Made by a program: the position numbers and the translations under genes. From Lachnospiraceae bacterium UBA1201 (GTDB taxonomy: Bacteria; Bacillota; Clostridia; Lachnospirales; Lachnospiraceae), in NCBI GenBank assembly GCA_002309675.1, contig DBXX01000042.1, positions 1 to 39,786 on the forward strand: a stretch of 39,786 nucleotides of DNA, read 5' to 3'. This document shows positions 16,384 to 24,167 of the stretch, in pieces. The notes under the pieces were generated by a model. It was not told where the DNA came from and did no database searches. It saw nothing but the letters and a program-made list of their open reading frames with translations. Within the stretch, counting starts at the first letter, position 1; each line of letters starts with the position of its first letter.

Positions 16384-16556
16384 ACTTTTGTGTTAATTGA
16401 CTGATAAAAGCGCAGGAAAGCGGTGACAATAGACAGACTATATTCTTTCGGTAATAGTATTGCGCAGGTTTTTTAACAAGACAGCAATACAAATGAATGT
16501 ATCTGAGAGAGACTCTCAGATATGGATTCGTGTAAAAAAACAGGAGGTAATATAGG
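16384..16556 (+). promoter_or_regulatory. Long leader of the lipoprotein/ABC group
   Basis: About 165 nt of untranslated leader. It contains the heptamer GCGCAGG twice (near 16409 and 16462), a weak ACTAT/ATAGT stem between them, a T6 run (16469-16474) just after the second copy, and a perfect 10-bp hairpin (16500-16509 with 16513-16522, loop AGA). The gene's AGGAGG follows at about 16541. The arrangement suggests an attenuator or regulatory RNA. It does not match any riboswitch class I could recognise. Confidence 0.45.
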
Positions 16557-17018
16557 ATGAAACGAAACAAGAAACGTTCTGCGCTTTTAAGGAAGATAAC
16601 GAGTCTGATGATGGTTATGACAATGTGTTTGTCATGTTTGACTGCTTGCGGAGGCGATGGAACCGCAGAAACGACTACTGCCGCAGAGACCGAGACTGCG
16701 ACCACGAGGTCAATCTGGATTACCTGCAAGGGTGATGACCTTATAGAAAAGCATGGTAACACCATGAAAATAACTATATCAAAAGCTACAGATGACGTGA
16801 TAAAGGTAGAGTTTCAGGATATGCATGTAAGTTATTTCGGAGATAATGTACTTGGAACCGATGGACAGACAGTTTATTCGGGAACTTACGATAATGGGAA
16901 GGGTACCATTTATCTGAGTGGGGCATATATAAAAGTCGCAGGCTCCCGTCAGAGAATAAATATGTGCTTTAGGTTCTACTCGGAGTACAAGGCCACATAC
17001 ACTTACACTATCCTGTAG
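16557..17018 (+). CDS. Small lipoprotein, first gene of an ABC group
   Basis: A 153-residue predicted lipoprotein with a long positively charged N-terminus, hydrophobic segment and lipobox LTAC (Cys31). A Thr/Glu/Ala linker (~37-50) precedes a ~100-residue beta-rich domain with no recognised family. It is the first gene after a perfect-consensus promoter and is followed after 21 bases by a second lipoprotein. It may bind the substrate of the exporter downstream or protect the cell from it; neither is shown. Confidence 0.72.
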   Translation: MKRNKKRSALLRKITSLMMVMTMCLSCLTACGGDGTAETTTAAETETATTRSIWITCKGDDLIEKHGNTMKITISKATDDVIKVEFQDMHVSYFGDNVLGTDGQTVYSGTYDNGKGTIYLSGAYIKVAGSRQRINMCFRFYSEYKATYTYTIL

Positions 17019-17039
17019 TTGAGAGGATGTGAATTTGCA

Positions 17040-17510
17040 ATGAGATCCAGGATTTCTTATGCATTAATATGCGGCTTACTTGCAGGGGTTATGATGCTTA
17101 CTTCCTGCCGGAAGGCTTCTCCATATCCGACCGGGACGTTTGTATCTGATACCGTAGGAACTATCGTCATCGATGATGAGAAAGTTCATTTTGAAAATAT
17201 GGATCCGGATTTTTTAGAGAATTACATCTGCACATGTCAGACTGCACTCGAAAGCATCCGGCGCATCCATGAAGGCCAGAAGATGACAGCCGAGGAGATG
17301 GAAACATACCGAAAAGAGTATCGGAATACGTTTGATGTTATGGATTTTGTCAATTCTTCGTGGGCGTACGAATGTGAACAGGAAAGTAATGATCTCTATG
17401 CCTTTTCGGGTGGCAATTCAGAAGAGGATATTTTCGGCTTTGATTTCATTTATTATGTAGGCAAAGGTTACATAGACTTTGATGGAGAACAGTTCTATCT
17501 GGCAAAGTAA
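17040..17510 (+). CDS. Small lipoprotein, intact member of a paralogous pair
   Basis: A 156-residue predicted lipoprotein (lipobox LTSC). The reading frame is open from a TTG at 17019, but ATG at 17040 leads directly into the signal peptide MRSRISYAL and is preferred. The mature part starts with P-x-G-x-F, has IVIDDEKVHFENM (beta strands), then an acidic helical stretch ending RKEYRNTFDV and a final beta hairpin. The interrupted gene at 17713 has the same plan. No known family was recognised. Confidence 0.7.
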   Translation: MRSRISYALICGLLAGVMMLTSCRKASPYPTGTFVSDTVGTIVIDDEKVHFENMDPDFLENYICTCQTALESIRRIHEGQKMTAEEMETYRKEYRNTFDVMDFVNSSWAYECEQESNDLYAFSGGNSEEDIFGFDFIYYVGKGYIDFDGEQFYLAK

Positions 17511-17554
17511 GCTGAAGGATTTTGTGAGTATTGCAGACTGTATTCGCTTGTGTA

Positions 17555-17590
17555 TAGCTTAAGTCGGAGTATATGCTCCGACTTAAGCTA
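17555..17590 (+). other. Perfect 15-bp inverted repeat
   Basis: TAGCTTAAGTCGGAG and its exact complement flank the hexamer TATATG. Only TATTG follows, not a U-run, so termination would be inefficient. It lies between the two paralogous lipoprotein genes, so it may modulate read-through or protect the upstream RNA. Confidence 0.65.
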
Positions 17591-17712
17591 TTGCTCCGAA
17601 ATGATGTACACGGGATTGGAGAAGAGATGTATATCTATGTTGTTTGAGTATATATCAAAAACGACTCTCAGATTTTACTTATAAACAATTTGGCAAACTG
17701 AGGTTCGGATAG

Positions 17713-18189
17713 ATGAAGAGATATAGATTTAAGGGATTAGTGCTCATCCTTATGTGCTTGTTCATCGGGTGTGCCAAAAAAGAGTCTTTCCCGTCAGGTC
17801 GGTTTGAAGCGGAGAAAACCGGATGTATTATATTGGATGATGAAGAAGTCACGTTTTCGGACATGAGTCAGGACTATCTGAAAGAGTATCTGGCTTTGGA
17901 ACTGGCTGGGCTTGAGTACTTTAGAAAACGGGATGAAGGCGAGATCATGTCAGATGAGGAGTTTGAACGGATCCGTAAAGAGTATATAGAGGAATTAGAT
18001 GTTTCGTCTTATATAAATGCGGACTTTAAACATGTTGAGATCGAGTATGACGAGCTTTCGAGGGTTTACGAATAATTGGTCTGGCAGGAGGATAAAACAC
18101 AGGCGTTTTACTTCCATTATTACACAGAAGAAGGTTATATTTTCTTTGATGCGGTCGGTTCGGATATTAAGTTTTGGCTTCAGGAATGA
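17713..18189 (+). pseudogene. Lipoprotein paralog interrupted by an in-frame stop codon
   Basis: From ATG 17713 the frame encodes a lipoprotein (lipobox FIGC) homologous to the gene at 17040: PSGRFEAE..CIILDDEEVTFSDM matches PTGTFVSD..TIVIDDEKVHFENM, and RIRKEYIEELD matches TYRKEYRNTFD. A TAA at 18073-18075 stops it after 120 residues. The same frame then continues for 37 more codons to TGA at 18187-18189, and that segment (AFYFHYYTEEGYIFFD) matches the C-terminal hairpin of the intact paralog (GFDFIYYVGKGYIDFD). So a single base change, not a frameshift, interrupts a 158-codon gene. It could be a pseudogene, a phase- or read-through-controlled gene, or a sequencing error. The ribosome site (GAGG, spacing 9) is weak. 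Confidence 0.75.
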
Positions 18190-18210
18190 GTACACCGCAC
18201 ATTATGAAGG

Positions 18211-18885
18211 ATGAAGGATATGGTGATCTGTAAAGAAGTGACCCGGATGTACCGATCCGGAGATAAGGATATTTGTGCACTGGATCATGTTTCGCTGTCT
18301 GTAGAGCAGGGGGAATATTTGGCCGTTATCGGCAAATCCGGAAGTGGAAAATCCACTCTGTTAAACATGATCGGCCTGACAGACATACCGTCATCGGGCG
18401 ATGTGGAACTCTTCGGGAGGAATACGAAAGAACTCGCCGAAAAGGAAAAAGCGAGGATCCGGAATAAACATATCGGCTACATATATCAGAACTTTTATCT
18501 GGAGCCGGTATATTCGGTCTTTATGAATGTGGAAGTACCGCTTTTGGTGGCTGGTGTTAAAAAATCGGAACGGGAAGAACGGGTTTTGGAGGTCCTCAAA
18601 CAGGTTGGCCTAGAAGGGCGTATGAAACACAAGGCTTCCCAACTGTCCGGAGGTGAAAAGCAGCGTGTCTGCCTGGCCCGAGCACTCGTTAACTGTCCGG
18701 AACTCATTCTGGCGGATGAACCTTGCGGAAATTTGGATTCGGAAAACACGGCGATGGTCATGGATCTGTTGGACGACCTTCACCGCAAAGGAATCACGAT
18801 CATACTGGTTACACACAGCGAAGAGGAGGCAAAACGCGCGGATCGCATTCTTCAGCTAAAGGATGGAAGGCGGATGGAGAAATGA
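18211..18885 (+). CDS. ABC transporter ATP-binding protein (LolD/MacB type)
   Basis: A 224-residue ATPase: Walker A GKSGSGKST (41-49), Gln93, signature LSGGEKQR (145-152), Walker B LILADEP (165-171), His202. The frame opens at ATG 18211, but ATG 18220 (MVICKEV) has a better spaced GAAGG and is an alternative start. It starts just after the interrupted lipoprotein and overlaps the permease by 4 bases (ATGA). It energises the two FtsX-like permeases that follow. Codon use is A+T richer than in the ATPase at 10558. Confidence 0.92.
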   Translation: MKDMVICKEVTRMYRSGDKDICALDHVSLSVEQGEYLAVIGKSGSGKSTLLNMIGLTDIPSSGDVELFGRNTKELAEKEKARIRNKHIGYIYQNFYLEPVYSVFMNVEVPLLVAGVKKSEREERVLEVLKQVGLEGRMKHKASQLSGGEKQRVCLARALVNCPELILADEPCGNLDSENTAMVMDLLDDLHRKGITIILVTHSEEEAKRADRILQLKDGRRMEK

Positions 18886-20039
18886 AACATCTCCGTTTTA
18901 TGAAACTGGCGATATATGAACTTAGGACACAGTGGCGGATGCTTACCTTGTTTGCCGTGGTGGCCTTTTTTCTGTTGCTTTCATCCTTTTGTGTTTTCCT
19001 CACCGTATCGAAACTACCGAAAGATTTGGAGGATTATGCTGAAAAACGGAGGTTGTTGAACTTCTCAGTCGAGGTAAGAACAAAAGAAGAATGGGAACGA
19101 ATCGCATCTCTTCCGATAAACGGCGGAGGCGGATATTTTCTGGACGGCAGACTACAGGAGATCCGACTTGATGGTGTATCAGAAGGAATAGACGCAGAAT
19201 TCGGCTTGATCTTCTATCCTGATAATCGGATAAATATATGGATGGATACGATGAAGCGATATATACTGGAAGGAAGAGCGCCGGACCAGGCCGATGCACT
19301 AAGTGATTGCATCTGGCTGAAAAAACAGACCGCTACAGAACTGGGGGCTTCGATCGGAAGCATGGTTTATGCGGGATATCCGGACTGCAGAAAACCCTTT
19401 ATACTGACTGGGATTCTGGATGATTCATTTGACGAGTTCGATGCCTGGCTGCCGGGAGAAACCGTTTGGTCGATGCTTGCCGGCACGGAATATGAATCAA
19501 TCGCGGGTGTCTGTTATACGATTCATACCGAAAACAGCCGGCAGTTCTTTCGTGTTCTAAGTAAGATACGGGCAGAGCGAATCTATATCCTGTCTGTGCA
19601 GGAGGATTTTATGAAGAGCATCCGGATCATCCGGTACGCCGTATTTGCGGTCGCTTTTCTGGTTTTCCTGCTTTTGTTTGGTCTTACCTATGACATGATG
19701 CGTTTTTATCATCAGAAACGTTTGTATTTTTTTGCTGTCCTGAAGGCGCAAGGGTTAAACCGGCGGTGTTATTATGGGCTGATGTTTTTATTGTTTCTCT
19801 GTGTTTATGCCGTAGCGGCTCTGCCGACAATACTGCTTTCCCCGGCATTTCTGGAAAAATTGGAGAGGCAGATCGAGGAACAGATTCCGTATTTGGATCT
19901 GACATTTTCCGTGTGGTCCACTCGTTCGCTTCTATTTTTCGGAGCGGTAGTGCTTTTGATCGCTGTATCCTGCCTCCCGTCCGCGAGGCAGTACGATGAG
20001 AAGAGACTCGGACGCAGACTGAATGAGGATGAGGGTTGA
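18882..20039 (+). CDS. FtsX-like ABC permease, subunit 1
   Basis: A 385-residue membrane protein starting at the ATGA overlap with the ATPase (GGAG six bases upstream). It has one N-terminal helix (~20-42), a ~200-residue extracytoplasmic domain, then three helices (~247-270, 294-318, 348-367), which is the four-helix MacB/FtsX topology. The sequence is diverged from classical MacB. With the next gene it would form a heterodimeric permease, as in the LolCE and YtrEF types. An upstream extension of the same frame runs through the ATPase gene and is not used. Confidence 0.82.
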   Translation: MKHLRFMKLAIYELRTQWRMLTLFAVVAFFLLLSSFCVFLTVSKLPKDLEDYAEKRRLLNFSVEVRTKEEWERIASLPINGGGGYFLDGRLQEIRLDGVSEGIDAEFGLIFYPDNRINIWMDTMKRYILEGRAPDQADALSDCIWLKKQTATELGASIGSMVYAGYPDCRKPFILTGILDDSFDEFDAWLPGETVWSMLAGTEYESIAGVCYTIHTENSRQFFRVLSKIRAERIYILSVQEDFMKSIRIIRYAVFAVAFLVFLLLFGLTYDMMRFYHQKRLYFFAVLKAQGLNRRCYYGLMFLLFLCVYAVAALPTILLSPAFLEKLERQIEEQIPYLDLTFSVWSTRSLLFFGAVVLLIAVSCLPSARQYDEKRLGRRLNEDEG

Positions 20040-20041
20040 TT

Positions 20042-21400
20042 ATGTGTCTGAAACTGGCTGTACAAAATCTGACGCGAAAAAAGAGACATGCACTGCACAT
20101 GCTGTTGGGTTTCGGGGTCGTTTTTGCTGTCCTTTTATCATGGACCCAACTGGGACTGGCGCTTGCTTCGTCGCAGGATGATATCCTGTTGGGACGTCGT
20201 TCCATGTGTATGTTGGAGGCGGAGATCAAACTGCAGCAGGAGGCGCTTGCGGAGCGTGCATACCAGATGGTGTCTGAGAAGATTGAAGAGAAGGTTACAC
20301 GAACCGCATTTGGAAGGATCGACTGGGTAAGGTATCTGGAAAAAGAGGATGATTGGAGTTTTGTAAACATCTCACACATATACCTTAAGGTCGGTGATGA
20401 TATCCGTCAGGGAATGGATGATCATTCTTGGCGTTATGGGCTGTCGGATCCGTTTGACAACTCCTTAAAAAGCAAGGCGATACCGTTTCGGACCGGAATA
20501 CTGAGATATCCGGGGTTGATCGGCGAAAATGAGCTGGATGAGTACCGTTATCATTTTTCGGGAAGTACCTCTGTGGGAGGCTTGGTGTGCGGACGTGAAC
20601 CTGTATCGGAAGGGGAAATGCTGATCTCGGACCACTACCTTCGCGCGTTTGGCTACGCGCCGGAGGATTTTGAAGGCTTGCTCGGACAGAGACTTGTGTT
20701 TTTTTGTGAAGAACGGGAAATACTGAGCGGGTATACTCTTACCGGAATAGTGGATGGAAATCTGTTTTACTGCGAAAGCCTGCGGGAAGTTCCGCAGGTT
20801 CTGGTCTTCGGCGGCCCGACTATGTTCCGACAATACAACGTCGAAACATTGTGCTATAGGTTCGGGATTCCGGAATATAAAACGCTGGCTAAGGCAGGGC
20901 GGGCTGCAGATTCGATCGAAGGTATTCAACTGAGATACAGAAATGATTATTTTACACAGGCATTAACGCTGTCGCAGGCCTCGGCTCTGGTTCGAATCGT
21001 GTTCTCCATGTTCGGTACACCGGTATTGTTGGCGATGCTGTTCCATCTACTGCTGATGATCCGGACGGATTTGACGGAGAGAAAAAGAATCTCCGGAATG
21101 TATCTTATATGCGGAATGCGAGTTTCAGATATAATAAAGATATCGCTTTGGGAGCTTTTGATCACAGCAGGCATAGCGATGCTTATTGGGATGACGCTTT
21201 CCGTCGGATCACTTGCCGTTCTGGCGAGTGCCCTGAAAAAGAGCGACGGTATACAGCTTTATATTCTCCCGGGACGTATGGCCTTGACGGCCGTTTGTGT
21301 TTCACTAACTGTATATGCCATGTTTGCGATTTTTACGGTTCTGTATTGCCTGAGTTTGAAAAAAAATTCCTTACATACCGTATTGGTATCAAAGGAATAA
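20042..21400 (+). CDS. FtsX-like ABC permease, subunit 2
   Basis: A 452-residue membrane protein. ATG 20042 is chosen over TTG 20036 because GAGGG lies six bases before it; it starts 2 bases after the previous stop. Helices are at ~17-37, ~315-340, ~367-390 and ~413-437, with a ~275-residue extracytoplasmic loop. The FtsX coupling segment reads ERKRISGMYLICGMRVSDI, and the protein ends in a short cytoplasmic tail. It is the likely partner of subunit 1. The group lacks a MacA-type adaptor, so the lipoproteins upstream may be its extracytoplasmic partners. Confidence 0.82.
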   Translation: MCLKLAVQNLTRKKRHALHMLLGFGVVFAVLLSWTQLGLALASSQDDILLGRRSMCMLEAEIKLQQEALAERAYQMVSEKIEEKVTRTAFGRIDWVRYLEKEDDWSFVNISHIYLKVGDDIRQGMDDHSWRYGLSDPFDNSLKSKAIPFRTGILRYPGLIGENELDEYRYHFSGSTSVGGLVCGREPVSEGEMLISDHYLRAFGYAPEDFEGLLGQRLVFFCEEREILSGYTLTGIVDGNLFYCESLREVPQVLVFGGPTMFRQYNVETLCYRFGIPEYKTLAKAGRAADSIEGIQLRYRNDYFTQALTLSQASALVRIVFSMFGTPVLLAMLFHLLLMIRTDLTERKRISGMYLICGMRVSDIIKISLWELLITAGIAMLIGMTLSVGSLAVLASALKKSDGIQLYILPGRMALTAVCVSLTVYAMFAIFTVLYCLSLKKNSLHTVLVSKE

Positions 21401-21421
21401 AAAACAAGGGGGCGGGTTATA

Positions 21422-21450
21422 TGGACAGTTTTGGCATCTTTGTGTATAAT
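21422..21450 (+). promoter_or_regulatory. Promoter for the LysR-type regulator
   Basis: -35 TGGACA (21422-21427, one mismatch to consensus), 17-bp spacer, perfect -10 TATAAT (21445-21450). Confidence 0.75.
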
Positions 21451-21471
21451 GGGTCTGACACATAAAAACAG

Positions 21472-21498
21472 AGGGCCGATGCATCGGAAAAAGGCCCT
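21472..21498 (+). promoter_or_regulatory. Overlapping dyads in the regulator leader
   Basis: AGGGCC (21472-21477) can pair with GGCCCT (21493-21498), which is followed by TT. The 12-bp palindrome CCGATGCATCGG (21476-21487) shares two bases with the first stem, so the structures compete, or the palindrome is a protein-binding site just downstream of the transcript start. Confidence 0.45.
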
Positions 21499-21532
21499 TT
21501 GTGATGCGATACACGGGATTAAGGAGCAGGTA

Positions 21533-22441
21533 ATGACATTACAGCAGATGAAATATGTGGTGGAGATCGCGGACCGCGGCTCCATGAATGAGGCGGCGAA
21601 AGCACTCTATATCTCGCAACCCTCGCTGTCCGGGACCATCCGGGAACTGGAGAAGGAGATCGGGATCACGATCTTCACGCGTAGCAACCGCGGCATCAAG
21701 GTGACCACGGAGGGGAGTGAGTTCCTGGGCTATGCGCGGCAGACGCTGGAACAGTACCGCTTCATGGAGGATCGCTATCTGGCACGAAAGGAGACGCGAA
21801 AGAAGTTCTTCGTTTCGACCCAGCATTATACATTTGCCGTCGAAGCATTTTCCAAGACGCTGAAGAAAGAGGGCATGGAAGAATACGACTCCGCGATCTA
21901 TGAGACGCGTACCCACGAGGTCATCGAGGATGTGAAGAACCTGCGAAGCGAGATCGGCATCCTGTATCTGAACGACTTTAACGAGCGTGTTATGCGCGCG
22001 GAGTTTGCGGAGAACAATCTCGTGTTTCACAAACTGTTTTCCTGCAAGACGTTCGTTTACATGAGCGCGACCAATCCGCTGGCGCAGAAGGAGTCGGTCT
22101 CCCTGCGGGATCTGGATGACTACCCTTGCATCTCGTTTGACCAGGGCGCGAAGAATTCCTTCTATTTTTCGGAGGAGGTGTTGAGCACCTACCCGTACCA
22201 CAAGGTCATCCATGTCAATGACCGCGCATCCGCGCTGAACATGATGACCCTGCTCGACGCGTTTACGTTGTGCAGCGGCATTATCTGTGAAAGCTTGAAC
22301 GGAAACGGCTACGTGGCTGTGCCGCTCGAGAGCGATGAAGTCATGCACATCGGCTATGTGGTTCGTGACGACCGCCAGCTGTCGCCCATCGGTAAGGCAT
22401 TTGTCGAAGAAATGAAGAAATATGAGAAGTCGATCCTATAG
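21533..22441 (+). CDS. LysR-family transcriptional regulator
   Basis: A 302-residue LysR protein. The winged helix-turn-helix is at ~1-62 (MTLQQMKYVVEIADRGSMNE, then AAKALYISQPSLSGTI and LEKEIGITIFTRS), followed by a helical linker and the two-lobed effector domain. The start is ATG 21533, set by AAGGAG six bases upstream; the open frame before it is leader. It faces metY, which is the next gene in the same direction, so a role in sulfur amino-acid control (CysB/CmbR-like) is likely but inferred. A GTTATA/TATAAC dyad in the gap is a plausible binding site. Confidence 0.9.
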   Translation: MTLQQMKYVVEIADRGSMNEAAKALYISQPSLSGTIRELEKEIGITIFTRSNRGIKVTTEGSEFLGYARQTLEQYRFMEDRYLARKETRKKFFVSTQHYTFAVEAFSKTLKKEGMEEYDSAIYETRTHEVIEDVKNLRSEIGILYLNDFNERVMRAEFAENNLVFHKLFSCKTFVYMSATNPLAQKESVSLRDLDDYPCISFDQGAKNSFYFSEEVLSTYPYHKVIHVNDRASALNMMTLLDAFTLCSGIICESLNGNGYVAVPLESDEVMHIGYVVRDDRQLSPIGKAFVEEMKKYEKSIL

Positions 22442-22497
22442 AAGATAGTAATAGGTCTTACATTACTTTCGATTCCTTGAAAGGAAATATAGTGCGC

Positions 22498-22530
22498 AGC
22501 AGGCTGCCCCGTCGGGGCGGCCTGCTTTTT
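22498..22530 (+). terminator. Intrinsic terminator after the regulator gene
   Basis: A 13-bp G+C-rich stem with one G-U pair (22498-22510 with 22514-22526), loop GTC, then T5 (22526-22530). Confidence 0.9.
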
Positions 22531-22535
22531 GAATT

Positions 22536-22625
22536 GTTATAGGTAGAACTTATAACCAGGTCGAATTTTTATGTAATTTTCAAGATGTAGATCTTGTGTT
22601 ATCCTAATGTCAGGTTGAAAAACCT
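22536..22625 (+). promoter_or_regulatory. metY upstream region with three dyads
   Basis: GTTATA-N9-TATAAC (22536-22556) has the size and A+T character of a LysR site. CAAGAT-GTAG-ATCTTG (22581-22596) and AGGTT-GAAA-AACCT (22612-22625) follow. A weak promoter (TTTTCA, 17 bp, TATCCT at 22600-22605) would place the second dyad in its spacer. AAAAGGAGG precedes the metY ATG. No SAM-type riboswitch was recognised. Confidence 0.5.
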
Positions 22626-22682
22626 ATTGACCTACAAGGCAAATAAAATCCAAGAAAACAGATCCAAAAGGAGGACACAAAT

Positions 22683-23972
22683 ATGAGCAATTATCGTTTT
22701 GAAACATTACAGTTACATGTAGGACAGGAGCAGGCCGATCCGGTTACGGACTCCAGAGCCGTTCCGATCTACCAGACCACTTCCTATGTATTCCACAGCG
22801 CACAGCATGCGGCAGATCGCTTCAACCTGCGCGACGCGGGCAATATCTACGGAAGACTTACGAATTCCACACAGGGCGTGTTGGAAGAGCGTGTCGCAGC
22901 ACTCGAGGGCGGCGTTGCAGCCCTGGCTGTATCTGCCGGCGCAGCAGCCGTTACCTATGCGGTACTGGCACTGGCACATGCAGGCGACAACATCGTAGCA
23001 CAGGAGACCATCTACGGCGGCAGCTTCAACCTGTTGGATAACACACTCCCGGCTTACGGCATCAAGACCAATTTCGTAAACATCCACGACCTGGCACAGG
23101 TCGAGGCAGCGATCGACGAGAATACTAAGGCGATCTTCATCGAGACCCTCGGCAACCCGAACTCCGACATTCCGGATATCGATGCATTGGCCGTGATCGC
23201 ACACAAGCATAAGATCCCGCTCGTGATAGATAATACATTCGGTACTCCGTTCCTGATTCGTCCGTTAGAGCACGGCGCAGACATCGTCGTTCACTCCGCA
23301 ACGAAGTTCATCGGAGGTCACGGAACCACACTCGGCGGCATCATCGTTGACGGCGGCAAGTTCGACTGGAAGGCTTCCGGCAAATTCCCGCAGTTCACGG
23401 AGCCGAACCCCAGCTACCACGGCGTTTCCTTCGTAGACGCTGTAGGCCCGGCTGCCTATGTGACCTATATCCGCGCGATCCTGCTCCGCGATACCGGCTC
23501 AGCGATCTCACCGTTCAATGCATGGATCCTGCTGCAGGGTCTGGAAACATTGTCCCTGCGCTTAGAGCGCCATGCCGAGAACACGAAGAAAGTTATCGAA
23601 TTCCTGGCAGTTCACCCGCTCGTAGAGAAGGTAAACCATCCTTCACTCGCAGACCATCCCGATCATGCGCTGTATCAGAAGTATTTCCCGAACGGCGGCG
23701 CATCGATCTTCACTTTTGATATCAAGGGCGGTAAGGAAGCAGCTTACAAGTTCATCGACGGCCTCAAACTGTTCTCTCTTCTGGCCAATGTTGCTGACGT
23801 AAAGAGCCTCGTGATCCATCCCTATGACACGACCCACGCTGAGATGACTCCCGAGCAGCTCGCAAAGGCAGGCATCAGCCAGAGCACCATCCGCCTGTCC
23901 ATCGGAACCGAGCACATCGACGATATTATCGCCGATCTGCAGAGTGGATTCGATGCCGTTGAAGGTAAGTAA
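22683..23972 (+). CDS. metY: O-acetylhomoserine sulfhydrylase
   Basis: A 429-residue PLP enzyme of the Cys/Met metabolism family. It makes homocysteine (or methionine) from O-acetylhomoserine and sulfide (or methanethiol) in the cytoplasm. Visible: the N-terminal ETLQLHVGQE and VPIYQTTSYVF, the YGRLTNST substrate/PLP loop, IETLGNPN, DNTFGTP, and the PLP lysine Lys208 in SATKFIGGHG. The length (~430) and the large insertion around 225-250 distinguish MetY from the shorter cystathionine enzymes. A LysR regulator precedes it. The last codons and stop are inside a 14-bp hairpin, and a bidirectional terminator lies 150 bases downstream. Confidence 0.96.
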   Translation: MSNYRFETLQLHVGQEQADPVTDSRAVPIYQTTSYVFHSAQHAADRFNLRDAGNIYGRLTNSTQGVLEERVAALEGGVAALAVSAGAAAVTYAVLALAHAGDNIVAQETIYGGSFNLLDNTLPAYGIKTNFVNIHDLAQVEAAIDENTKAIFIETLGNPNSDIPDIDALAVIAHKHKIPLVIDNTFGTPFLIRPLEHGADIVVHSATKFIGGHGTTLGGIIVDGGKFDWKASGKFPQFTEPNPSYHGVSFVDAVGPAAYVTYIRAILLRDTGSAISPFNAWILLQGLETLSLRLERHAENTKKVIEFLAVHPLVEKVNHPSLADHPDHALYQKYFPNGGASIFTFDIKGGKEAAYKFIDGLKLFSLLANVADVKSLVIHPYDTTHAEMTPEQLAKAGISQSTIRLSIGTEHIDDIIADLQSGFDAVEGK

Positions 23973-24115
23973 GACTTACCTTCAACGTGAGAAATATTCC
24001 TTCAAGCTCGGCACGTTTAGTGTCGGGCTTGAAATTATTTCGAGCCTCTGAGGGTTTGCGGAGCAAACCTACCTTGTAAGATCGGTAAGTAATACCGACC
24101 TGCAACACGAGAAAT
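23957..24115 (+). repeat. Run of four hairpins with a duplicated 32-nt element after metY
   Basis: Stem a: CGTTGAAGGTAAGT (23957-23970) with 23974-23987, loop AAG, enclosing the metY stop. Stem b: 24001-24014 with 24020-24033. Stem c: GGTTTGC-GGA-GCAAACC (24053-24069). Stem d: TCGGTA-N5-TACCGA (24082-24098). The 32-base stretch 23964-23995 recurs at 24084-24115 with 26 identities, including the GGTAAGTAA that encodes Gly-Lys-stop in metY. No gene was seen here. Confidence 0.7.
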
Positions 24116-24117
24116 AA

Positions 24118-24152
24118 AAGGAGCGCACCGTTTGGTGCGCTCCTTCTTTTTT
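24118..24152. terminator. Bidirectional intrinsic terminator
   Basis: A perfect 12-bp stem (24118-24129 with 24134-24145), loop GTTT, then C and T6 on the plus strand. The minus strand reads TTTTATTT after the stem. It sits between metY and the converging zinc-finger surface-protein gene and can serve both. Confidence 0.92.
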
Positions 24153-24167
24153 ACTTCAAACCAGACA

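Noticed and set aside
16384..16556. Cyclic di-GMP riboswitch in the lipoprotein leader
   Set aside because: A GCGCAGGAAAG stretch looked promising, but the conserved tetraloop/receptor and second-stem bases are missing.
22531..22682. SAM riboswitch or T-box upstream of metY
   Set aside because: Only ~80-150 nt are available, without the conserved core of SAM riboswitches, and no T-box sequence or terminator follows the dyads.
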